From positions 29,128,323 through 29,192,322 of the forward strand of contig OZ038455.1 in the NCBI GenBank assembly GCA_964036195.1: a DNA stretch of 64,000 bases. The letters are read 5' to 3'. The position numbers were made by a program, and so were the translations under genes. This DNA comes from Sphaerolaimus hirsutus (lineage: Eukaryota; Nematoda; Chromadorea; Monhysterida; Sphaerolaimidae). The notes beneath the pieces are model-generated. The model was not told the origin of the DNA and did not search any database. It saw only the letters and a list, made by a program, of their open reading frames with translations. Below, in pieces: positions 23,101 through 34,611 of the stretch. How positions within the stretch are numbered: position 1 is the first letter of the stretch; the number at the start of each line of letters is the position of its first letter.

Positions 23101-24403
23101 AAACAACGATCACGATCTGCAGTGCGTAATGGACACGTTCACGGACTGGAGCTACGAGTGGGGAGTTGGGATAAGCGAACAGAAAAGTATGGTAATGCAT
23201 TTCAGAAGAAAGGCAGATCCAAACAGGAACTGGGAATTGGGGATTGGTCACGATGGGAAAAAACAAGTTATCAAAGAATGTGACGAAACAAAATATCTGG
23301 GAATAAAGCTGAGTAGCGGACGAGACCCTTTTCAGGCGCAAAAAAACGGCTACATGGACAAGCTTACAAAAGCCAGATTCTTGGCTAGGGAAGTTGGAAG
23401 ACACAGCAGACGGCAGATATGGGCGTTGAACATGCTCTGGGGGGCGTATGTGGCAAGTACAGTAATGTACGGCAGTGAAATAACTGGGATATCAAAAACG
23501 GCGCTGAAACAAATGACAGCCCTACAATTAGGGCTGTACCAACAGCTGGGCGGGGTGGGGAGAAACATTTCAAACAAGCTGTTAGGGATAGATTGGGACA
23601 TTAGAACCATGGAGTGTTGGTATAAGTACAATGTGATCAGATACAACGACTATCTAGAATCTAACAAAGCCTCGGAAACGACCAAACTAGCAGCAAGAAT
23701 ATGGGGGGCACAAAGTCAAAGGAAGAACGCGGGCTCAATGAGGAAAAATTCACCACGGGGCCGGGCGACAGGAGCAAAGAAAGAGGTAGGCTTAGAAAAC
23801 TTGCAAAACTGTTCCAAAAACAAGATACTAACCGCATGTAAACACTATGGCTGGGAAGTTGGCTTGAAATCTAGGACAACCGGACAACGAAGTGTGCAAA
23901 AAGAAAACCAAGTCTTAGACGAGATAACACCACTATTACCGGAAACAAATGAACACGCATGGTTCGCGGGAAGACATGGGTGGCTACCAAAAATACAACA
24001 ATTACGCTTTAGGCACAACAACACTAGGCAATAGATTAACTGTCCATTATGCGAAGCACTAGGGTGGTCATTTTGGATGACACTGTCCCATTACTTGGGA
24101 CAGTGCCAACATCCTATGGTGACACTCTGGCGCAAAGCTTGGGTGAGGTCGCTCAGTGAAGACTGCTGCAGCCGACAATGTGGAGAGATACTCTCTACAT
24201 CCGAGGCAGTGGCGGCTTTGAATTCACGACAAATTCCCCATAATATTGAGAGACAGATTCCTAGTAATGTGTTTGATGCCGCAGTGTGCCACAAAATGCG
24301 TATCCAAACATCGGAATATTTGGAGATACTGTCTGGTGTCCTCGCTGGGGAGGCAGAACGCTGTGACGGTTTATCGTTCGCAAGCGGGACGCCGCACCAG
24401 TGA
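20072..24403 (+). pseudogene. LINE ORF2: endonuclease and reverse transcriptase, four in-frame stops
   Basis: One frame runs the whole length. It is interrupted only by stop codons at 21305-21307 (TAA), 22835-22837 (TGA), 22955-22957 (TGA) and 24032-24034 (TAG); no frameshift was needed. Endonuclease motifs are visible: YQNVRS (about 20986), LGEANV (about 21068), GDFNAS (about 21419), RIDF (about 21592) and SDHSAL (about 21677). RT motifs include KLGKSAGTTGISHEMI (about 22385), AGFRANRRTTDN, the MDAVKAFDRV block (about 22780), QGCCLSP (22958 on) and the active site FVDD (aspartates 23081-23086). A C-terminal CPLC (24041) followed by HYLGQC resembles the finger of many APE-type LINEs. The N-terminal 290 codons before the endonuclease match nothing I know. 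Confidence 0.88.
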
Positions 24404-26825
24404 GGATAAGCCAGCAGATCTCAGCCACCATGGAAATGTACAAAGATGTAGCAATAGTGTAGATACATTCAAGTGGATACGAGTTTTGCGACACAATTTC
24501 TATGATTTGATCAATGATGTGACGGTGCGGTGTGAAACAGACAATGACGGGTAAACTTAGGAGATCTCCTGTAAATGATGTTCAATGAGGACATATAAAG
24601 TTCTGCAAACCCGTGCAAATGAGACTTCTTTTGGCAAATATTTGGAATTTTTGGAGAAATACAAAACTGGCAAGAGTACATACAAAAATCAAGGAATACA
24701 ATCTTTCACAAAATTTTGTGTGGACAGAAAACGTTTTCTCACTTTGTTTCACGGACAGCCCAATTAATCAAATTTTTGGAAAAATAGAGAATCTATCGGA
24801 AACCGGAAAGAAATAAAGGTTAAGGATTTGCGGACAATGTGCACATCTTCTGTATGATTCATCTTTTGTGAATGTACCTCTTTATTCTACACTTTTTTTT
24901 GCTTTTTTTTTGAAACAGTTATGTTGCTCAACGCTTTTATGAGCAGTTCAAACCCGGGTCGTGGGGTTCTAGAGTGTTTATTTCGGTGCTATTGGCAATG
25001 TTGTCTGCCGCGTTCCTTGTCAGTACTTAGGACATTTTAGACACTTGTAGTTTTCAATTCTCAAAACCACCATTCTCAAGTTCATATTAAGTCACTTAGA
25101 TGCCGCCGGCTGTTGGTAAATATGTGCTTATACGTCGTTCAAAACTCACCTGTGTAAGGCCGCAATGTAGGAGTAATCTATGGATGTACAATGTGTTGTG
25201 TTATTTACTTGCATTAGACTCTTGAGGTCCGAGCCGAGTAAACTTTATTTGATTTGATTTGATGCAGATTTTTCTATTGATTCTTGGGAGGCGAATGTTT
25301 AAAGTGATATAACTTTTGACTGGAGAGAGATATTGAAATAATTTTTTGGCCAGATATATTTTTTTGTCTATAGTATATGATAGCAACTTCAAAAAAATCG
25401 TCTTGAAAAATTATAATTACGATTATTTTTCATGTTCAAAAACCGGGTCAAATCGGCATACGGGATTAAGACATCACTGACTCGACCACACAAATTGAAT
25501 CTGCGGATTGTCCTGGTTTTTTTAAGTGTTGAACGATCCGAATCGGCCCAGAAATGGCTGAGTTATTAAGCTTCAAAGTCAATGTGCATATTGGCCACAT
25601 AAAATGACCACCTTTTTATAGACCCCCCTTATCTCGGGACTGGGGGATTATTTGAGCAAACAAAAACATATCATCGTAGCCCAGACCCCAAACCCCAACA
25701 TACTCAAATGGCATCAAAATCGGTCAACGTACAACACAATGGAAAGCACAAATGTATATTTGTATGAGATGGCGAAAAAAGACACTTCATTAGTTTACAA
25801 CCTAATACTTTTCAAAAACATACCGTACGCACTTGTACGCGTACACTTTCAGAGCGTACGCGTACGGAAAATGTATTTAATGAAAATTCAATGTTATAAA
25901 GTAACTACACTGCTATTTATGAATTTACAGAAGTGGTTCGATTGAATATTTTAGATATGCGGGTGTAGTGCCTTTAAAAATTTCAAAATTTGCAACCAAA
26001 TCGAAATGGTTGTGGAGACAATGGGTGTGGTAAACGAGTCGGGAGAACGATGATTTTATCTCCTAGAAAAAAGAGACCTTGAAAACTATATAATCTGTTA
26101 TTTGCTTATAGAAAAACATACGTTGTGCTGTACACATATGAAAAAGTGCCCACTTTTACACATTCTATGAAGAAAAGTAGTCGTTTCTACACTCACAAAA
26201 AGTACCCACATTTCCGCGTATGTACAAGTAAAAAAAAAGTATTTTACGTTTTCTATACTTTGTGGTGAGTAAAAAAAAATACTTTACGTTTACATATACT
26301 TTTAAAAAAGTTCAGTAATTCTAACAACTCTGCAGGAGTCTATACATGTCAGTTTTTGATGCATTTTTGTACCCCAGCACACATCACAGACAACGATTTT
26401 GTACCAGGTTTTCAAAAAATTTCTGGCGGAATAATCACCCCCCCTCGAAATACCCCCCCCCCCCCCTCGTTTAACCCCCCCCTCTCAGGAGCACTATGAA
26501 ACAATCACCCCCCGGGGGTATTTCGAGGAAATACGGTAATTATTTTTTCAATTTTTTTGGATACAGATAAAAGATGCTGAAGCCACACAATAACCAAGAA
26601 ACTGGGACTTGAAAATAGCATAGTGGAAAACGATAAAATACAGAGTTGAAAAATGCCAGGAATATTTGGCGGAAAAAGGATAAATTGTCTGAAAAAATGG
26701 AAACAGAAAGGGAAATTTTTTTTTGCTGAATTGGAGCATAAAAAAATCGGTGCTATTTACTTATCTGAAAACACCCTATATTCATTTACAACAACAAATC
26801 ACATTTAAGGGACAATGGAATTATA

Positions 26826-27114
26826 AACACCTTCCCGGTCACGTCCGGCAGCTATTTTTTGATTTTACTTCTTATATCCTATCCCCAGTTCTAGGGCGCC
26901 CCCGAGGCTGAAACTTGGGGGAGATATTGTCGCAACCCCCCTCTACTTCGCATGAATTGGGGGGGTCGCGGCGACCCCCCCAATTCATGCAAAGTAGACG
27001 GGGGTTGCGCCAATATCTCCCCCAAGTTTCAGCCTCTGGGGCGCTCTAGAACTGGGGATAGGATATAAGAAGTAAAATCAAAAAATGGCTGCCGGACGTG
27101 ACCGGGAAGGTGTT
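26826..27114. mobile_element. Palindromic MITE, family TA-2, minimal hairpin copy
   Basis: A 289-bp near-perfect palindrome with ends AACACCTTCCCGGTCACGTC and inverse GACGTGACCGGGAAGGTGTT, flanked by TA. Copy B at 38040-38041 reads GGAATTATACAATTCC with a single TA, which is the empty site. The full-length relative at 36529-37658 is 1130 bp, so this copy has lost its centre and become one long hairpin. Confidence 0.9.
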
Positions 27115-27529
27115 TACAATTCCAAGAGAGCGGATTCACATACCTAGTGTCAATACATCTGGATCTAGGTAGTGTCATACAGTGAGACTACATCTAACCA
27201 CAAATAAAAGTTAAAATGACAAATTTAGTAACATAAATTTTCAAATACAAAAGAATCCTCAGGGACATCAAGCCCTAAATCGACATTAACCCATGAGCAT
27301 CAACCGATATTGTGTATCTACAAATTAGGTACCCAAAATACTTTCTTTTAGTTTTCAAGATGTGAATTTTATTTTATCTCAAGATTTCATAATTTGTTGG
27401 CAAATCCAATGAAACATGTTTGAGAAATTGTGAAATCTTGACATAAAATTAATATTTTGAGAACTACATGAGCTACCTATTTGGATTATTTTTGGACAAG
27501 ATATAGATATCAGCCAGTAAAACAGATTA

Positions 27530-27964
27530 CCGTATTACCTCGAATTATCCCCCCTTGAATTAACCCCCCCCCCCCTCGAATTAACCCCCCCTCAAAATGG
27601 GCTGGGGAAATAATAACCCCCCCCCCTCGAAATACCCCCCCCCCTCCGAAATGATGTACATCATGTATGCAATGTACATGATGTATTTATTACTACTTAT
27701 TTGCATCGCAGCTACACTTATCCGCTCATTTGTGTACAGATGTACATCTAAGCCCACCATAAAGCCCCAATATAACCTACTTTCTCACGTTTATTACCGT
27801 TTTTGTGTAAGAAAAAGCGTATTATTTACTACGAATTTCACGAAAATTTCTGACGAAATAATAACCCCCCCCCTCGAATAAACCCCCCCCCCTCGAATTA
27901 ACCCCCCCTCAAATTTTGCTGGCGAAATAATAAACCCCCATGGGGGTATTTCGAGGTAATACGG
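27530..27964. mobile_element. TA-1 family MITE with proven empty site
   Basis: 435 bp from CCGTATTACCTCGAA to CGAGGTAATACGG. Copy B of the duplication reads GATTAGACC with one TA at 38444-38445 where this copy has TA-element-TA. The centre matches 9830-10249. Confidence 0.92.
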
Positions 27965-28144
27965 TAGTTCACACAAAGACTTAATAAAAAAACTTTTGAT
28001 TTGCACATGAACTTACTGGATTTAAAAAGCATTACTAGAACATAAACAATGTGGTACTCAAGGAAACTAATTACAACATCGAATTTATATTTTTTTTAAA
28101 CAATAAAAACCTCACCAAAAATTCAACCAATACAATGCCCATGA

Positions 28145-31100
28145 CTAAAATTTGCGCACATATACATTGCTTCCCTGTTTATCCATCATGTCACTACTTT
28201 CCACACTGTCTGGCACCTTGACAGCATACAATTGACAATTACTTCCATCAGTTTGGTTCAGATCCAGTGTAAAACTGAGACATCCAGAATTCTTCAAACA
28301 TTGAAATGCACACTGCCTTGGATTTGTGTGGGGAAATGCTGAAATTGGTTGAATTGAGGTGCTGTTAATTGCCCTGTCTGCATGTATGAGGCTGTAGTAG
28401 TTGCCTGGTCCAGCTGTGAGGGTAATTAATGTTAATTTTGTTCATTTTGTAGTTAAGCTCTGGAATATACCGTATTTACTCGAATAGTTCCCCCCACTTG
28501 AATAATCCCCCCCCTCGAATAGTCCCCCCCTGTGAGACGAGTGAGAAAAAAAATAATTCCCCCACTTGAATAATTCCCCCCGTCCCTAATGATGGAGCAA
28601 AGTTATCCTTAAAAACAATCAAAGAACTCAACTAAACAAACGATCTGTGTCTGGTTTGATTAATAAAATGCAAATGCAGCATATCCGGTGTGCAAAGATG
28701 CAATGGAATGTGCACTACCAGCGGAGACATAGACAAAATGTGTATGTAGTGTGATTAGCATTCGAAAAAATCACCGATTTTTGGGAAAATATATAAAAAT
28801 ATATCACTCCAATATTGGAAAAAATATAAATATATATAAATCACTCTAGGTCTCCAGAAAATATAATTAAATTACTGAAAAAATAACTCAAAGCTCAAAA
28901 AAAATCTCAAAAAATCACTTGCCCTTTATTTCAATTTCAAGCAATATTCTGGGCTTTATTTACCATTTGCAAGCACAAAAAATGTACTCTAAGATACCAC
29001 AGTCCATTTATAACCTTTCCACAAGCAGTATTCATTTATACAGTTTTTTACAAGTGAAAACATCAAGCAAATATCACAGAAAAATTCAACCTTCAGTTCA
29101 ACCTCAATGAAAACATCAAAAATATTTTGCACTGCAAATATTTAGCTCTCAACCTATAGCGCCTGGTTGTGGCAATGGACGTTTGACTAAATAGGTGCTC
29201 ATGCTCATCACTTTTGCATTGGTGATGTGCTGTGAAAACTCATTTTTGGGCACAAGGCTACATTTTGGCAACATTGTGATGACACTAGTGGCTCTGGTGA
29301 CACCATGGTGACAGTTTTCCAAAGTTGTTCCCAATATTTGACAACAGCTGACATTGTTGCATGTCACCAAGCATTGTCAGTTTTCAAATATGGTAAACTG
29401 AGCTTGCAAATACTGTAGAAAAATTTTGATCACATCAAATTGGTATTTTTTGATTCAAAGTCATGTTTTATTTCAGAAAAGTATGTTAAAAGATAGAGAG
29501 ATGCATAATACCTAAAACAACCATAGAATTCATAGCAGGATGACATAAATAAAAAGTTACTAAAACAGTTTACATTTTTGTCACATACAAAATGAAAACT
29601 AACTGATAGTGATGTCACCATTTGCCATCATTTGAGTTTGAGTCCTCAAATTACCCCCTGGGGGTTTATTTTTTCAGAGTGGAAATTTTGAGGGGGGTCA
29701 AACGAGGGGGGTATTTCAAGTGGGGGGGGGTTATCATTTTGCCAGAAATTTTTCAAATCCCATTACTTAATTGTTGTTTGAAATGTACACAAATGTCGAA
29801 AAATGCAACAAAAACCGCCATTTATAACACTCTATGGACTTACATATGTATGTACACAGTATATAACCAGTTCTAACATCACACAGTCATTGTTTTTAAC
29901 ATGTGTTCTGCATTTCCCAGATCACAAACCGCATTATGTTCTCTATTCAGTAAATTGGGGTGGGGTATTTCAACAGGGGAGGGGGGGTTATAAGCTCATA
30001 GTGCCCATTTTGAGGAAGGTATTTTGCGACAGGGGTGTTGTTTATAAGTTCATAGTGCCCATTTTGAGGGTGGTATTTCTCAACAGGGGGTATTTCGAGG
30101 GGGGGATGGGTATTTTGAGGAAATATGGTATATAGCATTCAGTAGTGGAATACTTGATGGAAACATGTCACCATTTTTGGCAATTTCAGTTTTCAAAAAA
30201 GTCAGGGTGAAAACTAATGTGTGTAGGCTAACAATATTTACCTGCTTCAAATACAATTTTAACCCAATAAAGCTCTACATGAAAAGAGAGATTTTCTGGA
30301 GAAAATCCTTGCAAATTTCTCTTGCACACATTGCATGTTTTAGTCATAAAGCGCAATCATTGCACCACAATGTATCAAGTATGAGTGATTTTCTCAGTGA
30401 TTTTTTTTCAAATTTAAAAAATATATATAAATATATCACTCAGAATTTGGAAAAAATATAAATATATATAAATGACGGGTTATTTATATTTATTGTGATT
30501 TTAGAAAATATAAATCACGGGTTATTTTTCGAATGCTAAGTGTGATAGATACACGTTTGAAAATTGTGATGAAATAATAATTCCCCCACTTGAATGATCC
30601 CCCCCCCCCTTGAACTATTCCCCCCTCAAAATCATCTGACGAAAAAATAATTCCCCGGGGGAATTATTCGAGTAAATACGGTAACTTTTGTCAGGGCGTC
30701 AATGGTATCTGTAGAGATATTCTACCTATACTGTATTTTCATAAATTCAATAGGAATTCTTGTCAGACAATTTGATGGAGTTGTTCACTGTGGTTTTACT
30801 TCAAACATTATACCGTTACTTTAAATCTTTGCACGCGTGGTTCCTGCTGGAAGCGTTCTTTCTAAACATGCGGTTTTTCTAAACATGCGATATTCATAAA
30901 AAAGTTTAAAAACAGTCACTCTATGTTATAAATAACAGTATACATTGTCTTATTTACGGCAATGATTTTTTCCATCTTTTATATAAAAATCGCATGCTTT
31001 ATCATCATTGGCACGCTTCCAACGTGAGACATAAATGAGTGCGAGGGCAGAGTATCATGTCCGCCACCGCCGAGTATTTATATACGTACATTGTCATTGA

Positions 31101-34100
31101 GTAAGATCATAAAATATTTACAATGAACTTAGTAATGCTGCTATTTTAGACATATGTATACGAACCAGACCAGGGGTCTCCAATGGGGGGTTGAGGTGGG
31201 GGGGGGGAGGATACTCGGCTCAGCTCAGCCCCATACCACTCAGCTATTAAACTATCCCGGAGTCAAAGTTTTGCCTACTTTACCCTTGATTGAACCCTTC
31301 CCCAAATCGGCAGCCATCTACATATCCGGAGCGATTAATGAGAAATTATACAAGTATTTTTACTAAAAATCACTAATTTTTATACTTTTTTTAGTACCCC
31401 TGATACCCGCCAACCAACCCCCCCCCAACATTTTTTTCTTCCTTTCTCAGCGATCTATCTCTATGGAGGGGTGATTTGCTATCTACCGTATTTCCTCGAA
31501 ATACCCCCCCCCCCTCGTTTGACCCCCCCCCTCTCGAGACCACTATGAAACAATCACCCCCCCCCCCCCCTCGAAATACCCCCCCAGATTGAGTGTAAAG
31601 AGAACGTACATGACAAATACTGCAGTTTGTGTTCTGCGTAGTGCAGAACACACGTTAAAACAATGCCGGAATCACGTTAGAACAGTGTTTATACCATCTA
31701 CGTACTAATATTAGTCTACATAACCTTATAAATAGCGGTTTTTGTTGTATTTTTCGACGTCTGCGTACGTTTCAGACGACAATTTCGTACTGGGATTTAA
31801 AAAATTTTCTTGTGAAACAATAACCCCCCCCCCTCGAAATACCCCCCCTCGTTTAACCCCCCCCCCCCTCTCGGGACCACTATGAAACAATCACCCCCCG
31901 GGGGGTATTTCGAGGAAATACGGTATGCAACCCCCAGATGGTCAAAATCTAGGATACCCCTGATACAAACGGTATAAATATATTGTAAACCACCTTTTGC
32001 ACAAAGGATGTTGCTCATTATAACAGAATTTTCATTGAAGAATGTAGACGATGTTGCATTGAACATTCCTTTGGCTTTGTCCTGGAATGCATTGTGTTAG
32101 AATTAACGATGGCAAACCCTCCAAAAAAAGTATTTAAATTTTTAAGTGTTTTTTCCAAAATGAATTTTCGAATTTTCGAATTTTTCCTGAAATTAATTTT
32201 CGAATTTCGAATTTAATTTTCGAATTTACGAATTTTCTAATCTTTTTTGGCAATTTTCAACTTTTTTTGGCTACTTTTCGAATTTTTTCAAATAATTTTC
32301 AAATTTTTTTGGAAAAATATTGAATCTGAAGCTTTAAACAGAGAATTTGGACTGTTTTGGAAGTGGCTATACTCGGCAGACGTGCTAATCTACAAATAGA
32401 TATGATTTATATCTCTGGCTGGCAGACAGCCAACTGAAAACTTGTGAACTGATTCACCACTGCACTCCATTTCATCCTGACTCCGAACCAGTTCAGTCAG
32501 CCGTAAGTTCACTGCGGACTGCGGTTATGACGTCATGATGGAGTGTTACCACCAGAAAAATGTAGGGTGTAATTTCGCCCAAGTATAGCACACTGAGCGT
32601 ACTCAGTGCATACAGTGCTAACTGCACGAAATATGGGTACTTCTCAAGCCAATACTCAAAACCACTCTTATACTCCAGCGACATTACACCTGCAATGAAA
32701 TCTACCATAACCCATCTGAATAAAAGAACAAACAAAAAATTTTACATCATTTTTATCAAAGCAATTTTTATATTTTTTTTATGATGAAAATTCTTTATGT
32801 TTGTTCTTTTATTCAGATGGGATATGGTAGGTTTCATTGTAAGGTGTCATGTCGCTGGAGTATATCTTTGATCACATCTCTTTTACTTATAAATATGTGC
32901 AGTTCCTCTGTGCAGTCCCAGACACCTGTAAAATGCTCTGTGAAATGTCAAATGTTATGCAAAGTGTCTAAAGTCATGGAAATGCTGTGGAAAATGGCAA
33001 ATATGTTTGCCATTTTTCCAGGGCATTTTCATAACTTTTGACACTTTGCATGACATTTCACATTTTACAGGGCAGTTTACATTTCAACGTTTTTGGACGT
33101 TTTTTCTGTTTTGTTTCGCTTTTTCATAAGCACCGCGTATCAATTGTTGTTGTATTTATATTCCAGCGACATTACACCTTACAATGACATATACCATATC
33201 CCATCTGAATAAAAAAACAAACATGAATTTTTCTCATCACATTTATCACATTGCATCTACTTTGGGTGAATTTGGTGCAGTTTTTATGTGATTTTATTCA
33301 TCAAAATATAGTATCATTCATTGTATGGCGATTTGTCTGTCCAGTTTAGTAGGTTGAACTTAAGAGTGCCTTGAATTGCCTGAAAAATTCGAAAAATATT
33401 TTCGAATTTTCGAATTTTTTAAAAAATAAATCGATGTTTAAGTGTTTTTTCTAGGGGTGAAATAAAAATTCGAAAATTCCGGAAAAATTCGAAAATGTTT
33501 TCGAATTTTCGAATCTTTTATTGCCATCGTTAGTTAGAATATAATCATGTTGCAGTAGAACATTGTATAATGGAACCAAACAAGTTAGTTTTCATGGTTC
33601 CAATTTGAAAACTCAGCCGAAATCTTGTCCATCTCCTAAAACAGTAGTTCATGGACTGATCATTTCCGTAAACTAATAATTGCATCCCAGTGCGCTGAGT
33701 CTAAAGCCGGAATTACAGCTCAGCGGCGTTTGACGTGAAATGATGATGTCGTAAAATTGATTACATCTAAATTTCAGATTTTGATAGTTGTAGTAACTGT
33801 GTGTAATGTCCTAAAAAAATTACCAAAATAATAATTTTTTAATAAGTTATTTATTTTATATCAAAATTAACACATTCTACGTCAACATTTCACGTCAAAC
33901 ATTTTACGTCACCAAAAAATTTTGACGTTAAATTCATAACTACTTAAATAATGATTATTTGATTAAATTTTTTTGGGACATTACACACAATTACTAGAAC
34001 TATCTAATTCTGAAATTTCAATGCTGTATCTTTTGTCTATTTTTGATGTAATCAATCTTACGACGTCATCATTTCACGTCAAACGCCGCTGAGCTGTAAT

Positions 34101-34330
34101 TCCGGCTTAAGTGCTCAGTTACGGGATGGTGGAAGCGTCAATCAGCGTTCGCGTTGCCATTCAGTTTTTGAACGAGTTTTCAAATTGGAACCACGCCAAC
34201 GTGGTGAACTCACATCTGTCAACTGGAAGATTGACGAGTCATCTGGCTGCTTGAGACCATCTGTGTACAACTGACTCTTAGAGGATACCTGAATGCCACA
34301 TGAAATTGTGCACAATGGTTTATGCATTGT
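28145..34330 (-). CDS. PAN-like module secreted protein, gene copy A (3' exons)
   Basis: Three minus-strand exons fit together. Exon X1 (34214-34330, 39 codons, contains GIQVSSKSQLYTDGLKQPDD) has a GTGAGT donor, phase 0. Exon X2 (31994-32081, 29 codons, MFNATSSTFFNENS, SNILCAK) starts in phase 0 and ends in phase 1 at GTGGTT. Exon X3 (28145-28413) opens in phase 1 after CCTCACAG and ends in TAG; it encodes GPGNYYSLIHADRA, then RQCAFQCLKNSGCLSF and SNCQLYAV. The spacing C-x3-C-x5-C-x-SF...C-x-L with an upstream Cys resembles PAN/Apple modules, usually extracellular binding domains. Exon lengths and phases are identical in copy B. X3 differs from B at only two residues in 88, X1 at eight in 39, X2 at seven in 29. 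The introns hold large insertions, and the upstream part is uncertain: a candidate first exon (ATG at 35649-35651) is split by the hAT-D insertion at 34612-35609. This copy may be dead or use another start. Confidence 0.62.
28470..30681. mobile_element. TA-1 family element with empty site, hosting hAT-G
   Basis: The ends CCGTATTTACTCGAATAGTT and AATTATTCGAGTAAATACGG lie between TA dinucleotides. Copy B has a single TA at 38944-38945 (GCAATATAACTTTTGTCAGG). Internal blocks use ACTTGAATAATTCCCC wording. It is 2.2 kb because hAT-G is nested inside at 28756-30538. Confidence 0.92.
28756..30538. mobile_element. hAT-like element, family hAT-G, copy 1
   Basis: The ends TAGCATTCGAAAAAATCACC and TTATTTTTCGAATGCTA are flanked by a perfect duplication AGTGTGAT (28748-28755, 30539-30546). 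Subterminal AAATATATATAAATATATCA blocks echo on both sides. The middle repeats GGTGACA and AGTTTTCAAA. A diverged TA-1 copy (about 29645-30128) is nested in it. The relative is 45755-47279. Confidence 0.9.
30810..31081. repeat. Insertion with GCACGCGTGGTTCC / GGCACGCTTCCAA, copy 1
   Basis: This 270-bp block is absent from copy B of the duplication (around 39072) and resembles 49533-49783. Shared text includes CATTGGCACGCTTCCAAC and GTGCGAGGGCAGAGTATCAT. The ends (TATACCG..., ...GCCGAGTAT) recall the TATACTCGGCGG ends of 15037-16006. Confidence 0.6.
31486..31923. mobile_element. TA-1 family MITE with empty site
   Basis: 438 bp from CCGTATTTCCTCGAAATACC to TATTTCGAGGAAATACGG. Copy B has one TA at 39378-39379 (GCTATCTATACAAACTCC). 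It carries two long C-tract clusters, with runs up to 13 C. It is the uninterrupted form of 17875-26536. Confidence 0.92.
32104..33532. mobile_element. hAT-like element, family hAT-E (TTCGAA arrays), empty site known
   Basis: The ends TAACGATGGCAA and TTGCCATCGTTA are flanked by a perfect duplication GTTAGAAT (32096-32103, 33533-33540). Copy B has a single GTTAGAAT at 39561-39568. Subterminal arrays of CGAATTTTCGAATTT occur on both sides. Nested inside are a TATACTCGG-type copy (about 32361-32625) and a TGTCA-family element (32911-33073). Confidence 0.93.
33705..34107. mobile_element. PIF/Harbinger-like MITE, family PIF-1, copy 2
   Basis: The ends AGCCGGAATTACAGCTCAGC and inverse GCTGAGCTGTAATTCCGGCT are flanked by TAA (33702-33704, 34108-34110). 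GACGTGAAATGATGA is repeated near both ends, as in 1323-1858, but the centre is more diverged. Confidence 0.8.
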
Positions 34331-34611
34331 CTGATGCAAAGGCATTGTGAGTAAAAAAGTTCAGTCACACCATTGACAATGACAGTGGATAAAATTTCAT
34401 CTTATTTATGACAATTTTACTTCATTTTTAACAACTGCTAACCAGTACCATTGAATAACACCAAAGTACAAGCCAAATGCAGAAAAAAATAATTTTTCCT
34501 TTGCATAAATCACACATCAATAATAAAGGCGAACAAAAAGTCAACTCTTTGAGCTACAGCAACAGCACTTTTGAACGATAGTTGAGACTTTCACCAATAT
34601 GCAAATGGGAG

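Larger units (their letters stand above)
18900..25263 (+). mobile_element. Non-LTR retrotransposon (LINE), degraded by nonsense mutations
   Basis: The body contains an apurinic-type endonuclease, a reverse transcriptase and a C-terminal CCHC-like finger in one frame (see the 20072-24403 entry). It ends in a short TTTGA tandem tail, ATTTGATTTGATTTGATG (25247-25264), the kind of simple-repeat 3' end many LINE clades carry. The 5' limit is uncertain (18720-18900), and the 3' untranslated part is about 24404-25240. The clade is not assigned. Confidence 0.85.
18206..25807. mobile_element. Long-TIR element LTIR-1, copy 1, hosting a LINE
   Basis: The left TATTAGGTTGTAAACTAATG is matched by its inverse ending at 25807. 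The inverted match continues, with drift, for about 500 bp (18206-18710 against 25275-25807), including CCCCAACATACTCAAATGGC and the CTCGAATATTCCCCCAG region. A second inverted patch of the inner TIR lies at 18773-18860. A second element with the same ends lies at 61193-63759. No transposase was seen; the space between the arms is occupied by a LINE. Confidence 0.75.
18132..26332. mobile_element. hAT-F element, second level of the nest
   Basis: CAGAGTTGTTAAAAGG at the left and TAACAACTCTG at the right are flanked by a perfect 8-bp duplication CAGGAGTC (18124-18131, 26333-26340). Its own sequence is about 75 bp on the left and 525 bp on the right of the inner long-TIR element, with CGTACGCG and GTAAAAGTG blocks. 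Confidence 0.9.
17875..26536. mobile_element. TA-1 element opened by an 8.2-kb nest
   Basis: The outer ends CCGTATTTCCTCGAAATACC (17875) and TTTCGAGGAAATACGG (to 26536) lie between TA dinucleotides. The outer 250 bp at each side match the uninterrupted relative at 31486-31923, including CCATCTACGTACTAA and the C-rich CTCGTTTGACCCCC blocks. The nest starts inside GTCTAC. Confidence 0.85.

Noticed and set aside
17587..26778. A hAT-B element ending at the ACACCCTA near 26771-26778
   Set aside because: The flanking 8-mers (TATAGGAT and TATTCATT) do not match well enough and the right terminal repeat is incomplete.
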